Source: Phallus indusiatus (taxonomy: Eukaryota > Basidiomycota > Agaricomycetes > Phallales > Phallaceae). Taken from it: a stretch of 64,000 nt of DNA. The notes below the pieces were generated by a model, which saw nothing but the letters and a program-made list of their open reading frames with translations, was not told the origin of the DNA and ran no database searches. Where the stretch lies: contig JAQFWX010000021.1 of assembly GCA_027605045.1 (NCBI GenBank), positions 310,001 through 374,000 on the forward strand. The letters are read 5' to 3'. Position numbers and translations under genes: made by a program. The first letter of the stretch is position 1, and the number at the start of each line of letters is the position of its first letter. This document shows positions 24,351-34,369 of the stretch, piece by piece.

Positions 24351-24839
24351 GTCTGCTTGAACTTACAGACAGTTAACGTTGAGTTAATCTTTGCCCTGCG
24401 AATATATATACCTGCCACGAGCGATTTGAAAGATCGGGAGGAAATAAAGGAAAGCAAGGAAAAAGGAACTTTCCATGAGTCTCGATAAAGATTCTTTGTG
24501 AGTTCTTTGTGCGTGAATTCTTTGTGTGTGCATTAATCATGACTCAGGCCTAGAATGACCGAGTTCAACTAGAAAGGCTATTTACATTCGCTAGTTGACG
24601 TAAGCACGAACTAGAAATAAACGGTTCCTCAAAGACGGTGACTGATAATCATTGTGCTATAAATGAACAGTATGTGAGTGCGAGAGCGATTCAAGATGGG
24701 TTTGATCGTACCAATTCAGGACTTTGAATTATCTGTTTCCTGTCATCTTGTAAGGTCATTTTCCTTGGTGTCGAGGCCCGCGTCCGCACCCGTGCTCTCC
24801 ACCTGATAGTGGATGCCAAGGCGTCGAGGACCGACTAAG
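24351..24839. other. Spacer, no recognised gene
   Basis: No coding signal recognised between the hypothetical gene and the end of the importin-13-like pseudogene. Confidence 0.4.
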
Positions 24840-27480
24840 GGACATTTAACCAAACTCAGTAAAAGAGGCATTGCACGATGTCAGGGTTCTAAAAGAGTGT
24901 CGATTACACGAGCTGCACCAGGTACAATGCATACATACCGGTTCCATGCTTTGAATGTCGTGTAACAACTGAAAACAAGGATTCGAGATCCCTGGTAATG
25001 CCGATAGTGCATAAGTCTCTGCTTCAGGAGGAGGTCCTAGGCTGAACGTATTCAACGACGGAGCGTTCGATTGATTCATCAGCATGCTAGCTAACGATAA
25101 CCATACCCCCGTTAGTCACCGCTCTGCCGCTGAACAGGTAAGCTCAAGCAAATGAGCAGTTGGTAACATAGCTGCATTGCCCGATCCAGACCGACAAGAA
25201 TATCCCGTCTTAGCTTCACCATACGTGGATCCTCTCGAGCTGCGTTCATCTGAGATAAAACAACTTGATTTTGATCCTATTCTTCCAGCATGAACAAAGG
25301 TTCCGCAGGACTCGTAAGACCTCAAGTGCAACCCGTCAACGCCTTAAGCTGTTGCAAACAGAGTTCACGAGCACCCTCAGGAAGCTGCGAGAACATACAC
25401 TATTAGCAACGTGGAGAATCTATAGATTGTTTTTGGAGCACGAACGCGGTCCGCCAATGTGATTGCTTCCATCAATTTGATGACTATGGGGTTAACAATG
25501 GCCTTGAGAAGAATAGTCCACACCGAGGTCCAATATTAAAGGGAGTTTACCTCAACGGACTGCATGGCTTCAGAGGGTGGAATGGCTTCTATGACGCTCG
25601 CAATAGATTGTAGAACTTTGCTTCTTTCTATTTCCTAACGGAGAGTCTTAATAAGAGCGACGAAACTGGTGATAGCGGGCAGACGTAATATGTGGTGCCA
25701 AAGCTGTCTGATTAGCGTCACATAGCTCTTTCAAAGAATTGGCGGACACGAAACAGAGCGTGGGTTCATTCGAGGATGTCACAACGAAGGACACAGCGTC
25801 CACCAATGTGACGCTATTGGGAGGTAGGCTTGTAAACTATGATGCATAAGCGCCTAAATGGTTTGTATCTGGCATGAATAACGTGTCGGTATACAAGCGG
25901 ATAAAAGATCACCGATCAATTGGATCGTGGTCCATTTAACACGACCTACTCCAGAAGACGAAATCTGTTGTAAAACGGCACTCGAGAACAACCGAGACAG
26001 AAGTATATTGGGTTCGGAAAGGACAGCTTCTTGGACTTTTGTAATACAATGCAAAGTGGCTTCAATAGTCTGAATCCCATGTTAATCTGTGCATAAGAAC
26101 AGCAATGTCTGTTGAAATACCTCCCACGGATCATTTAAATAGACATTCGAGATTCCCAAGATAACATCCGTAACCAGGGAGTCCAGCATTTTATCCGAAG
26201 GATATAGTAGGCATTAACCAATATATCGCCGACATCACGACGTTATCTACTTTTCTCTCAGACTCAAATTACGAACAACAACAAGCAAAACGTACTGAGC
26301 AAAACGGTCAACTTGATCTGCATATGAACAAAAGGGGTAAGATGGTTAGCAACACCAAGTGGTAGAGAAGTAGTTGCCTTTGGATCACTGAGCGAGAACG
26401 TCTTTTGGGGGGCATGTAACCTTCCTTTTCAATATTGTAACCAGTTGTGTATAAACTTCCTCTGGAATTCGCATCTTTTCCTCTTCAGCTTCTTCCATTA
26501 ACCACTTCTTTTCCATGTCGTAGGGGTCGATATCGCTGATGTAATCGGTCGATCAAAGTGACTCTTGCAGAAGGTACCAGAAAGCTGGACACGATTCGCT
26601 ATCTTCGTCGACGCCAAACCGTCCCGGGACGCCAGTATATCCCAGCATTAACCGAATGAAGTTCTGAGTGTGTAATGATGACAACGTTTCAGCGAAATAT
26701 ACGGCGCTGTGATCACCCAAAGCGCAGAGGAGCTTGCATAGAGAATGTGATGTCGCATCGAGATAACTTTCTTTTTTTGGGTGAAAATCATGATAAGAGT
26801 GCAAGAAAAGCCGCAGATTATGAACCTACTTACGAGATAGACTTCATTCGTATAATGCCTGACCTTGAGTGGCTAAGAAGCCTAACAGGGGCTCCGTCAA
26901 GACTTTCTTTCCAGATCCATCCGAAAATGCCGGGGAAGTTAATATTTCTTGGAGGATGTCAGAAGCAGGAACGAAAGACGCTTCGTATTGAAGTAGTGAT
27001 ATGAGCGTTAGATCGCTGAAAAACATGCGACGTTAATTACATATGGAGGCGGAGTGGGGTGAGTGTAACACACCTGGAAGGTAAGCCCCAGGCAGTCCAT
27101 TTTTCTAAGCATTTCAAAGCACTCTGCTTCTCGTTAGAGGAGACCATATTGTTCGTAGCTGAATGTGTGATAGCTTGTAGCACCATTGGAACGGCCTCTG
27201 TGAGACTCTCGGTCATGGTCATTCTACGTGTTTTGCATGGTAAAATAGGTTTTCGGTTGCGAGAGTTCTCGAACGTTGATGCACTTGGTGGATTTTGAAA
27301 GCTCAGTAGGACGAATTCCTTCGGGTATAATGTCCAGGAAATCGAGAAGTTGGGTTGGAGGGACACCGCATCCTGAGAACACCGCCACTGTAGAGAGGAT
27401 CCAATTTGGCCATTGGGATGGTCTTGTGTGATGCAGCTTTAAAGCCAAATGACAAATCTAGAAAGCCTGGTCAAAAATGA
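24840..27480 (-). pseudogene. Importin-13-like karyopherin, truncated pseudogene
   Basis: HEAT/ARM-type segments appear in family order on the minus strand: LLDFLDIIPEGIRP (about 27300), NEKQSALKCLEKWTAWGLPS (27080), SDILQEILTSPAFSDGSG (26940), LLCALGDHSAVYFAETL (26720) with FIRLMLGYTGVPGRFGVDE (26630), RRDVGDILVNAYYILR (26210), HCITKVQEAVLSEPN, SANSLKELCDANQTALAPHI (25700), PEGAREL/LQQLKALTG (25370) and PSLNTFSLGPPPEAE (25040). Importin-13 family proteins carry cargo through nuclear pores. This copy lacks the first ~100 residues and the C-terminal part. It has at least two Trp-to-stop changes (TCA at 26553-26555; CTA at 25837-25839, plus-strand coordinates) and a one-base loss near 26195. 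It lies head to head with the KAP123-like fragment. The exact karyopherin subfamily is from memory. Confidence 0.75.
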
Positions 27481-27499
27481 AGTCGCGTATTTTTGTCGA

Positions 27500-27545
27500 A
27501 ATGGTTGGTATCTGGCATGAATAACGTGAGCGGATGAAAGATCAT
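27500..27545 (+). repeat. Junction segment duplicated from 25857-25915
   Basis: ATGGTTGGTATCTGGCATGA and the following AATAACGTG / GCGGATGAAAGATCA nearly repeat 25857-25915 in the same orientation, with a ~12-bp gap. It lies exactly where the two truncated karyopherin genes meet, so it looks like filler DNA copied when the fragments were joined. Confidence 0.65.
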
Positions 27546-30004
27546 GCGACAACCTTGCCTTGACGGACTGCGGCCTCTTTTTGAGATCATTGCTACTTCG
27601 CCTCAGATCAACGTTAGCATACACCTTTTTCCTCATCAAGCAGAACTTTATCTTTATTCTTCACCATCTCCTGTAGATTCGTCAACTAGCAGCAGCTGAA
27701 TTACGGAAACGCACAGCTCCAGGTCAAAATTCGCTTTGGGAATCTGTCCCAGTTGATACCCGCCAGACGATAAAAGATAAAATCCTGGAGCTGGCCTTTA
27801 ATGAACAAAAGTAGGGCATTACATTTGCAGATCGCTTCAACTGTATCTAACACCCTGCAGTAAACTTGTCCGTCATGCAATTGCGCGTGTCATCGCTGCC
27901 ATCGCCGAAATCGAGTTCCCTCTTGGAACTTGGTTAAACCTATTACCATCTTTAACCCAAGCTGCAACATCCAATGTGGTTTCCCAACGGGGACCTGGAT
28001 CGTACATTATCTGTGCCGTTTTTGAAAAAGCTGGACCCGAGCTTCAACCCCATCTCGCGGACTACCTCAAGCTTTTCAGCGCCCTTGCCCATGATAACGA
28101 CTCATTCGAAGTCCGAGTTACAGCTGTCAGGTATGGTCGTAACTTTTCAATACGACAATCGGTGCAATTCTTGTTGTTTTAGATCTCTTGGTCAATTGGC
28201 CGAATATATCGACATCGAAGAAAAAAATGCAGTCGTATGTTGCCTCAACTCGCGTGTAGTTTTCGAAATATCTAATATACAATTTTTTCAGAGACAATAC
28301 CAAGAGGTCTTACCGAGTATGATGAACGTTCTCGGACACGTTATGGAGGCCGGAGATGAAAAGAGTGCAGGAGATATCTCCGATCTCTTTGATATGCTGT
28401 TGAACCTTGTATGCTCACTTCAATTATGAAGGTTTACCGTAACTAACGTTCTGTAGGAAGCGCCACTTCTCTCAAAGCACGTCCCTCATCTGGTTCGGTT
28501 TCTTCTCCAATATGCTTCGAATACCACAATACAAGAGGAGATACGCAATATGACCCTCAATGCCCTTAATTGGACAGTTAAATAGTATGTGGTCATTCTT
28601 TGGTGGCATTCAGATCTCTTATCTCTTTCTAGCAAACGTACTAAAATCCAGAGCAACAACCTTGCCGCCCCCATTCTTGACGGACTTCTACCTATTGCGG
28701 CAGAGCCTGTCCCTGAAGACCCGGACGATGAATCTCCTTCAAGAGTAAGATATAGCTTAGCTATAGCCTTGACTAGAGTAACTGAACAAGCTTTATAGAG
28801 CGCTCTCCGTGTTATGGATGTTTTGGCGTTGTCGCTCCCCGCTTCTCAAGTCTACCCACCTGTCCAAGCCCTTCTTGAGCGATACATGGTTTCTCCCAAT
28901 GCATGTCATCGTCGTGCCGCTTTAATGATGCTTGGAATTTGTGTTGAGGGGGTCGCCGAATATCTCTCAAAATATTGCGGGTGTATGGGCCGCCATTGAC
29001 CGTGGTCTTTCTGACGGAGACGTTGATGTACGCAAAGCTGCTTGTACCGCCATTGGATGTCTCTGCGAGCACTGCGAAGACGACTGTGCCGCCCGTCATG
29101 CTGTTCTGATGTCTGCAATCCTTGAGCTGCTTAATGGTCCTTCGGCGCAAAAGTATGCTTGTATCACCTTGGACAGTATGCTCGAAATCTTGCCGAACGA
29201 CGTCGATCCTTATTTGAACCCTATCATGGAACGCCTGGTGACGCTTTTGGAAACCTCGCCCATTGACGTTCAGACCGTTATTATGGGTGTGATTGGAAGT
29301 GCCGCGCATTCCGCAAAGGAGCGCTTCATTCCTTATTTCCAGACGACTGTGATGAAAATTCAATGTTTCTTATCACTAGGAGACTCAACCGAGGAAGTCA
29401 AACTGAAGGGCATTACCATGGACACTGTTGGGACGTTCGCTCAAGCTGTTGGCAAGGACACTTTTTCCCCGACTTCATGGCACAGGCCTTCGCTTTCTTA
29501 CAACGGGCAAAACCGAGATTGGCCGAATGTAGTTTCATAACATTCGACATTATGGCAGATGTCTTTGGCGAAGAATTCTCCCAATATCTTCCTCAAGTAA
29601 TTCCTGCCATCATTAAGAGTCTCCAGCAAGATGAAAATGCTCTTGATGACTGTACGTTAGTCAATCGTTGGATCGTTTCTAACCTCATCTAAGTTTTCCT
29701 TGAGTAGCCAGCCCAGATCAATCTTTCAGCGGAGACACATCTTCAAATGCAATTCCTGTATCTGATACCCTCGACCTCGATGTAGATGAGCTATTCATAA
29801 CCTCTTCGGCAATTTGCATCGAAAAACAAAATGCGGCTAGTGCTGTCGGCTCTATCTGTGTCGCAACTCGTGACCAATTCCTTCCTTACGTCGAGAACGT
29901 TGTGGTCGAACTTCTCAATCTTGTTCAGCACTGTAGTGACTGTAGTGACGGAGTACGGAAAGCGGCCTACGATTCCTTGTTCTCGATTTGCCAAGTATTT
30001 TATT
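27546..30004 (+). pseudogene. KAP123/importin-4-like karyopherin, truncated pseudogene
   Basis: The plus strand encodes the family order: CLDGLRPLFEIIATSPQ (27550) spliced to IRQLAAAELRKR (27680), KLVRHAIARVIAAIAEIEFP, FEVRVTAVRSLGQLAEYID (28110-28210), NVLGHVMEAGDE (28330), ALNWTVK, ALRVMDVLALSLPASQVYPP (28810), AGVWAAIDRGLSDGDVDVRK (28980) and CSFITFDIMADVFGEEF (29525), then VRKAAYDSLFSICQVF (29955) and a stop. Kap123/importin-4 imports ribosomal proteins and histones. This copy lacks the first ~50 residues and roughly the last third. It carries one-base frameshifts near 28960 (after ICVEG) and near 29462 (KDTF/HFFPDF). Normal introns are retained, so it was copied as genomic DNA, not from mRNA. 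Confidence 0.85.
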
Positions 30005-30343
30005 GACTCTCGGAGCATCTGAATGGGTTCGTGGGTGACACACACACTCTCACATTGACACGCCCCTAGAGTGATTGACATGTACTCAAGTAAGTCCGGA
30101 TTTCAACGGTCATGAGATAAGAGCGTGTCACGCATTATGCTGATTACCAAAGATCTAGAGTGAGTCGAGCTTTGGTCAATGAAAACCTGGTCGCATTATT
30201 CTCGCCGACGTCCGTTATGGACGTTTTAATTTGGCTGAGATTTTGGGTAACACAAGTGCCTCTAGTTAGCTCTAAGTTCTAACCGTGAACTTATCAGCTA
30301 TCTGAGTTTGAATTTGCCCTTTTACATCCTTCCTACTTCGCTA
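30005..30343. other. Breakpoint region after the KAP123-like fragment
   Basis: The KAP123 frame ends at 30004 and is followed at once by motif-cluster sequence (ACACTCTCACATTGACACGC; CTAGAGTGATTGACATG; CTAGAGTGAGTCGAGC at about 30162). No gene seen. Confidence 0.5.
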
Positions 30344-30641
30344 TAAGGTTCTCAACGGGTTTTACCCGCGGGTATGGGTACCCGCGCCCGCAGGTACCCG
30401 AACCTGTGGGTTTGATTTTTTCCAAAACCCGCGGGTATAGGTACGGGTTTTTCACGGGTTTACCTGCGGGTTTGCGGGTATACCCGCAGGTATACCCGCA
30501 AACCCGCGGGTATCAGGTCAAACCCGTTTCTCAAAAATCGAAAATTGCAAAACCCGGGGCAGGTATGGTTTAGCTTTTTGCACGAAAATACCCATACCCG
30601 CGGGTATTACCCGTCATACCCGAAACCCGTTGAGACCCTTA
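30344..30641 (+). mobile_element. hAT-type MITE, copy 2 (298 bp)
   Basis: TAAGGTTCTCAACGGG...GTTGAGACCCTTA with an exact 8-bp duplication CTTCGCTA (30336-30343 and 30642-30649), as hAT transposases make. As far as I can read it is identical to the copy at 39774-40071. Confidence 0.93.
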
Positions 30642-31978
30642 CTTCGCTATTCATCAAAACTCCCTTATATCTTATTTCTTCTGCTTTTTCTCTATCCCAT
30701 CCAATCACTCCTAAATAATTAGTTCCGAAGCTGTAGCAAAGGTCAGATAGAGGTATGTAGTGTTGTTGTTTTTTTTTCGCACGTTTTTAGTTATTGGCCA
30801 TTCCCCTTTAGCTCAAGGCCTACGCGGGCCTGCTAGGAATAATGTCGCATGCAAGTTCATGCTTGATCCAGTCCAATCCTGGCTCTGGTGTGTTCAACGA
30901 CGGTCGAACCAAATTTAAAGGTAAGTCATGTACACTGGAATTGGGACATTCCCCCCTGGTCTATTTGACTGCCAGCGGACCGTTGTGCAGACTCATCATC
31001 AGTACAATGTCCTGCTGTCTTTCACCAGGCCGCAGTTCTGAAGATCATAAAGTATGCGGTCCCGCTGGTGGTCATCGGACTATGTCAACGCTGCCATGTT
31101 TTTTTTTCTAACGTTTGCAACTTACCAACCTTCCTATCTTGGTTTGAGGCCCACGTGGGCTTTGCCGGGATTAGCAATACATGATTATCATGTCCTTTTA
31201 CGCGTCCAGTCGATTCCTGGTCAAGCTCACAAGAGCACCGGGTTGAACGACCGTTGATGTGCCCTTCGGGGATGTAAGTGTTTTCTTTTTTTCATTGCAC
31301 GGACGGTTTGTCCACCGTTACTTTCGTTTACCATTATTACACTGAGACATTGTTATACTTGTTAAGCTGGGGTTTCTGGCACTCATATACCTTTATATTG
31401 ATAGTATGTACTTGTTATGCTCACAATATGGACAGAGATTTGTTGTCATTCGGACGCACTCATGGTGCGTCAACGTCGACTCACTTAGTGACGCACTCTC
31501 GTCACGTCGACAAAAGGTCGACTCAATCTAGTGTCTCGGTGTGACACGCTCTCTCACGTTGACGCACCCTTATCCTCTGACTCAGCGTGATGCAACCTCG
31601 TCACGACCAAGTGTCGACCTCGACTCAGCGTGACATGTTCTCGTCAAGTCGATGCTTGTCATTGCAATTTTGAACGTTTAATTGAAGGATTCCTATTCCT
31701 TTCTGCTTTCACATAATGGATTTTTCAGAACCTCTTCACCCTTTACCGGCCAGTGGAACTCTTTGTTAAGTCCGTGCAATATTACTTTTCGTTTGTTTCC
31801 TCATTTCTCATTTCTCCTTTATGCGACAGTTTCGCTTCACGATACCATTATGAAAAAACTGGAAACCAGGTTTCCTCCAATATCTTCTCTTTTCTTGCCA
31901 ACCGTTTCGTTTGTATGTGCCTTCCTTTGTCTCTCAACCTGTACGCGTGCAATTTCAGACCTTTGTCGTACAGTCAGC
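30642..31978. other. Element interior, no recognised gene
   Basis: Contains two loosely similar segments (about 30785-30920 and 31110-31265) each with an (A/C)C(A/G)CGGGC-like core after CTCAAGGCC/TTGAGGCCC, and the motif cluster at 31430-31660. Short frames here have no recognised motif. Confidence 0.4.
31430..31660 (+). repeat. Dense cluster of CGTCGACTCACT-like motifs
   Basis: CAACGTCGACTCACTTAGTG, AAGGTCGACTCAATCTAGTG, CTCAGCGTGATGC, CTCAGCGTGACATG and several CACGCTCTC/TCGTCA repeats. This is the densest occurrence of the motif family seen at 21955-22680 and 30030-30180. Confidence 0.6.
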
Positions 31979-32799
31979 ATGAGACGGGTAGCGGCGAACA
32001 TAAAAGGGCGAATCAATGGTAAGCTGCTTCAATTTTTGGTCTAGTCATCGTTGTAGTCATGTCTTATCCTTGCACGCGCTCTCAAGTGTTCCACCCGCCT
32101 GTTACCAATCGACTCTGCTTTAGTCCCGAAAGAAGCGTGACGCCACCAATCCTTACCAAAGGCCGTGAATTTTATAGCGAAGAAGACTGGTCAACGTTCC
32201 GTTCGAACCAACACTCAATTCAACGCCAACCATCACCCTCTCTGTTAGGGCTACTCAGCTCAGACTAGAGGGAGGGGATCCTAAGAGATATATATTGGGA
32301 AAGTACTAACTACTCACCTAGAGGGAGGGGATCCTAAGAGAACAAGCTTAGGGACCCTCACTCTAGGTACAGCTACTATATACACAAACGACGACGCGGC
32401 GTGCGGCCCTGGCACAGCTAAGTGCCAGGCGCCCAAGCCGAATCTAAGCGACGTGATGTCACGGGCATCACGCCGGGTACGAGCGCGCGACGCGCGCGAG
32501 TAGAGAAAGTGAAATAGAGACAGAACAAGGGAACGGAAAGTAAAAGTAACATATGGGAATGATAAGTAAAGTAGAAACGAAATGATGCCGATGATAATAA
32601 TAAGAAAATGAGAGACGGCGGTAGCGTACCCTGACACTCTCTGTCATCCTCGCTTAAAGTTGTTGCGCCGAGTGTCCATCGTCCTACGGCTCTCCGTAAG
32701 CTCATTCGTCGTGTTCATTCATGGGTCGCCTTCCTTACTGATTGTATCTTAAGCTGCTCCTCAAAATTCCAGTGCAGTTGTTGGAAGACCGTGCCATGA
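31979..32799 (+). pseudogene. 131-codon ORF interrupted by a solo LTR
   Basis: Exon 1 (31979-32018, MRRVAANIKGRIN) splices via a GTAAGC donor and TCTAG acceptor to 32045. The frame runs to the LTR at 32243 and resumes after it at 32642, ending at TGA 32797-32799. Without the LTR and one CTCTC duplication the coding lengths 40+198+158 equal 132 codons including the stop, with HPRPTALRKL-like basic residues (VHRPTALRKLIRRVHSW) after the junction. The product is not recognised. It could be the 5' part of the gene continuing at 32955. Confidence 0.5.
32243..32636 (-). mobile_element. Solo LTR, 394 bp, copy B (inverted)
   Basis: Inverted copy of 22766-23159, same length and no difference that I can see, with a perfect 5-bp duplication CTCTC (32238-32242 and 32637-32641). 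It disrupts the small ORF at 31979-32799. Confidence 0.92.
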
Positions 32800-32954
32800 C
32801 CAAATGATACAGTCATCCAACTGTGAGTCTATTTCATTTTTGCGACCGCAGTGTATTGTCGCTGATGCAAATTGCAGCTGTCACTCATTCCCAAAAGAAC
32901 AAAGAGGTATCAACTTGTAAGTATCTATCTTCCTTGTTCATGTTCTTGTGTTGA

Positions 32955-33742
32955 ATGACATCCCCAGCGACTCGCAATTCCCACCAAAGTCGTGTTTCCT
33001 CTTATGAAGAACCAGTCTCGGAAAACGACTCGGCTGATGGGTCTGAAGGAACTGTAATCCCACCGTCCTCTTCGGATGCTCAAGCTAGCCGTAGTGGGAA
33101 AGGCCGAGCTACAGCCAAGGTTGCGGTGCCTCCCCCTAATAGAGGGCAATTGCCGGCCGATGACAGTGATATTGAGGACGACGGGGATCATGATGATGAC
33201 GACTTTACGGGCTTCTCAACTTCAAGTGAATCTGACTCAAACATTGATGAGAGCGAAATGATTGCTAAACCACCTGGCTCCGCCGGACGCCCCGGCACCC
33301 ATGGTTATACTTTGAAGACTGAACTCAAGAATAGAGGCTGGACTGCGAAGAAGATTCAGGAAGTTACGGTCCGTTGCCTTTGATCGAGCATTTGTGCTCC
33401 CATCTAACTATCACCTCCAATTGTCTCTAGAATCATCTTCGCGATGTCTCCCCCAGGTACATCGATGCGACTGTACCATTTGCCAGACAGCCCCCTGCGG
33501 CTATTAGACACTTGTGTCGTAATGTAAGTCCCCTAGCTACGAACGGTTTACCCTATTTTGATATTACTGCATTCCAGATTCGCAAAGCTTTTCCCGAGCT
33601 CAACCTTAGGCGATACGAGAACGATTGGGCGCTTAGGGACTTGATTCAATCGCATATCAAATATTTCCGTCAGGTTTGTATCTTTACTTTGGCACAACTG
33701 AATCAATCTCACGGCATACAGACACAAACACGTGGAACATGA
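32955..33742 (+). CDS. Agaricomycete multi-copy hypothetical protein
   Basis: The N-terminal ~90 residues are acidic and low-complexity (DDSDIEDDGDHDDDDFTGFS). Then follows a block I recognise from a widespread agaricomycete family of unknown function: AGRPGTHGYTLKTEL, then, after short introns at about 33369-33430 and 33523-33578, NHLRDVSPRYIDATVPFARQ, IRKAFPELNLRRYENDWALR and DLIQSHIKYFRQ. It probably ends shortly after 33670 or at 33742. The 5' start is uncertain: no ATG is obvious at 32955. Many copies of this family sit near transposons, so it may be element-borne. Confidence 0.45.
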
Positions 33743-34369
33743 ATAGGATCTCATCGGAAACCAATTTTTCATCCCAGCCTTTCTAATATCGTGACAATTT
33801 TTAGTATTCTCCTCTCTGAAGTAACCTATTACCTTACCGGTCTTTCTCTTCTTCATGAACTTCTTTGTACCTCCGAATTTCGCACTATATGTTTCATACT
33901 TTATTTATTGAATATGATAGTACGTTAATAAATATATAGATGAAATGACGGCCAGCGCCGACCGATTTTTGTCAGCTGTGACATACTCTCCCCGTCAAAC
34001 GTTCAACGTTCAAAACGTTCAGATCTCAGAAGACTTCTTAGTTCCAAGTTCTCAACTTATCTTATTATAAAACCCATTCATTTTTTCTCCCTGCGATCTT
34101 CATTGAGTCACTTCCGGAATCCATGCCAGATGACGCCCTCGGCCTTTGTGCCAATGGACAACAATGCACTAGATAACAACAGAAAGGAATCCATACCACA
34201 AAGGTTCGCGCGCTCTCGGGAAAATACCTTTATGGTACTGATTTCATTAAATATTTATACCTCGAGAAATGTAGCGGATTTACTCAGATTGCTATCTTTA
34301 ACGATCTTCCTGCTCAAGCTTCCCGCCATCCACACCACATTCGCGTTTTCTTCTTCTTTGACATTTTCA
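33743..34369. other. Spacer and probable WD40-gene promoter
   Basis: AT-rich, with no convincing coding signal. Immediately upstream of the WD40 gene. Confidence 0.4.

Noticed and set aside
27439..27639. Minus-strand continuation of the importin-13-like fragment
   Set aside because: The plus strand of the same bases encodes the KAP123 block CLDGLRPLFEIIATSPQ. The minus frame is its shadow.
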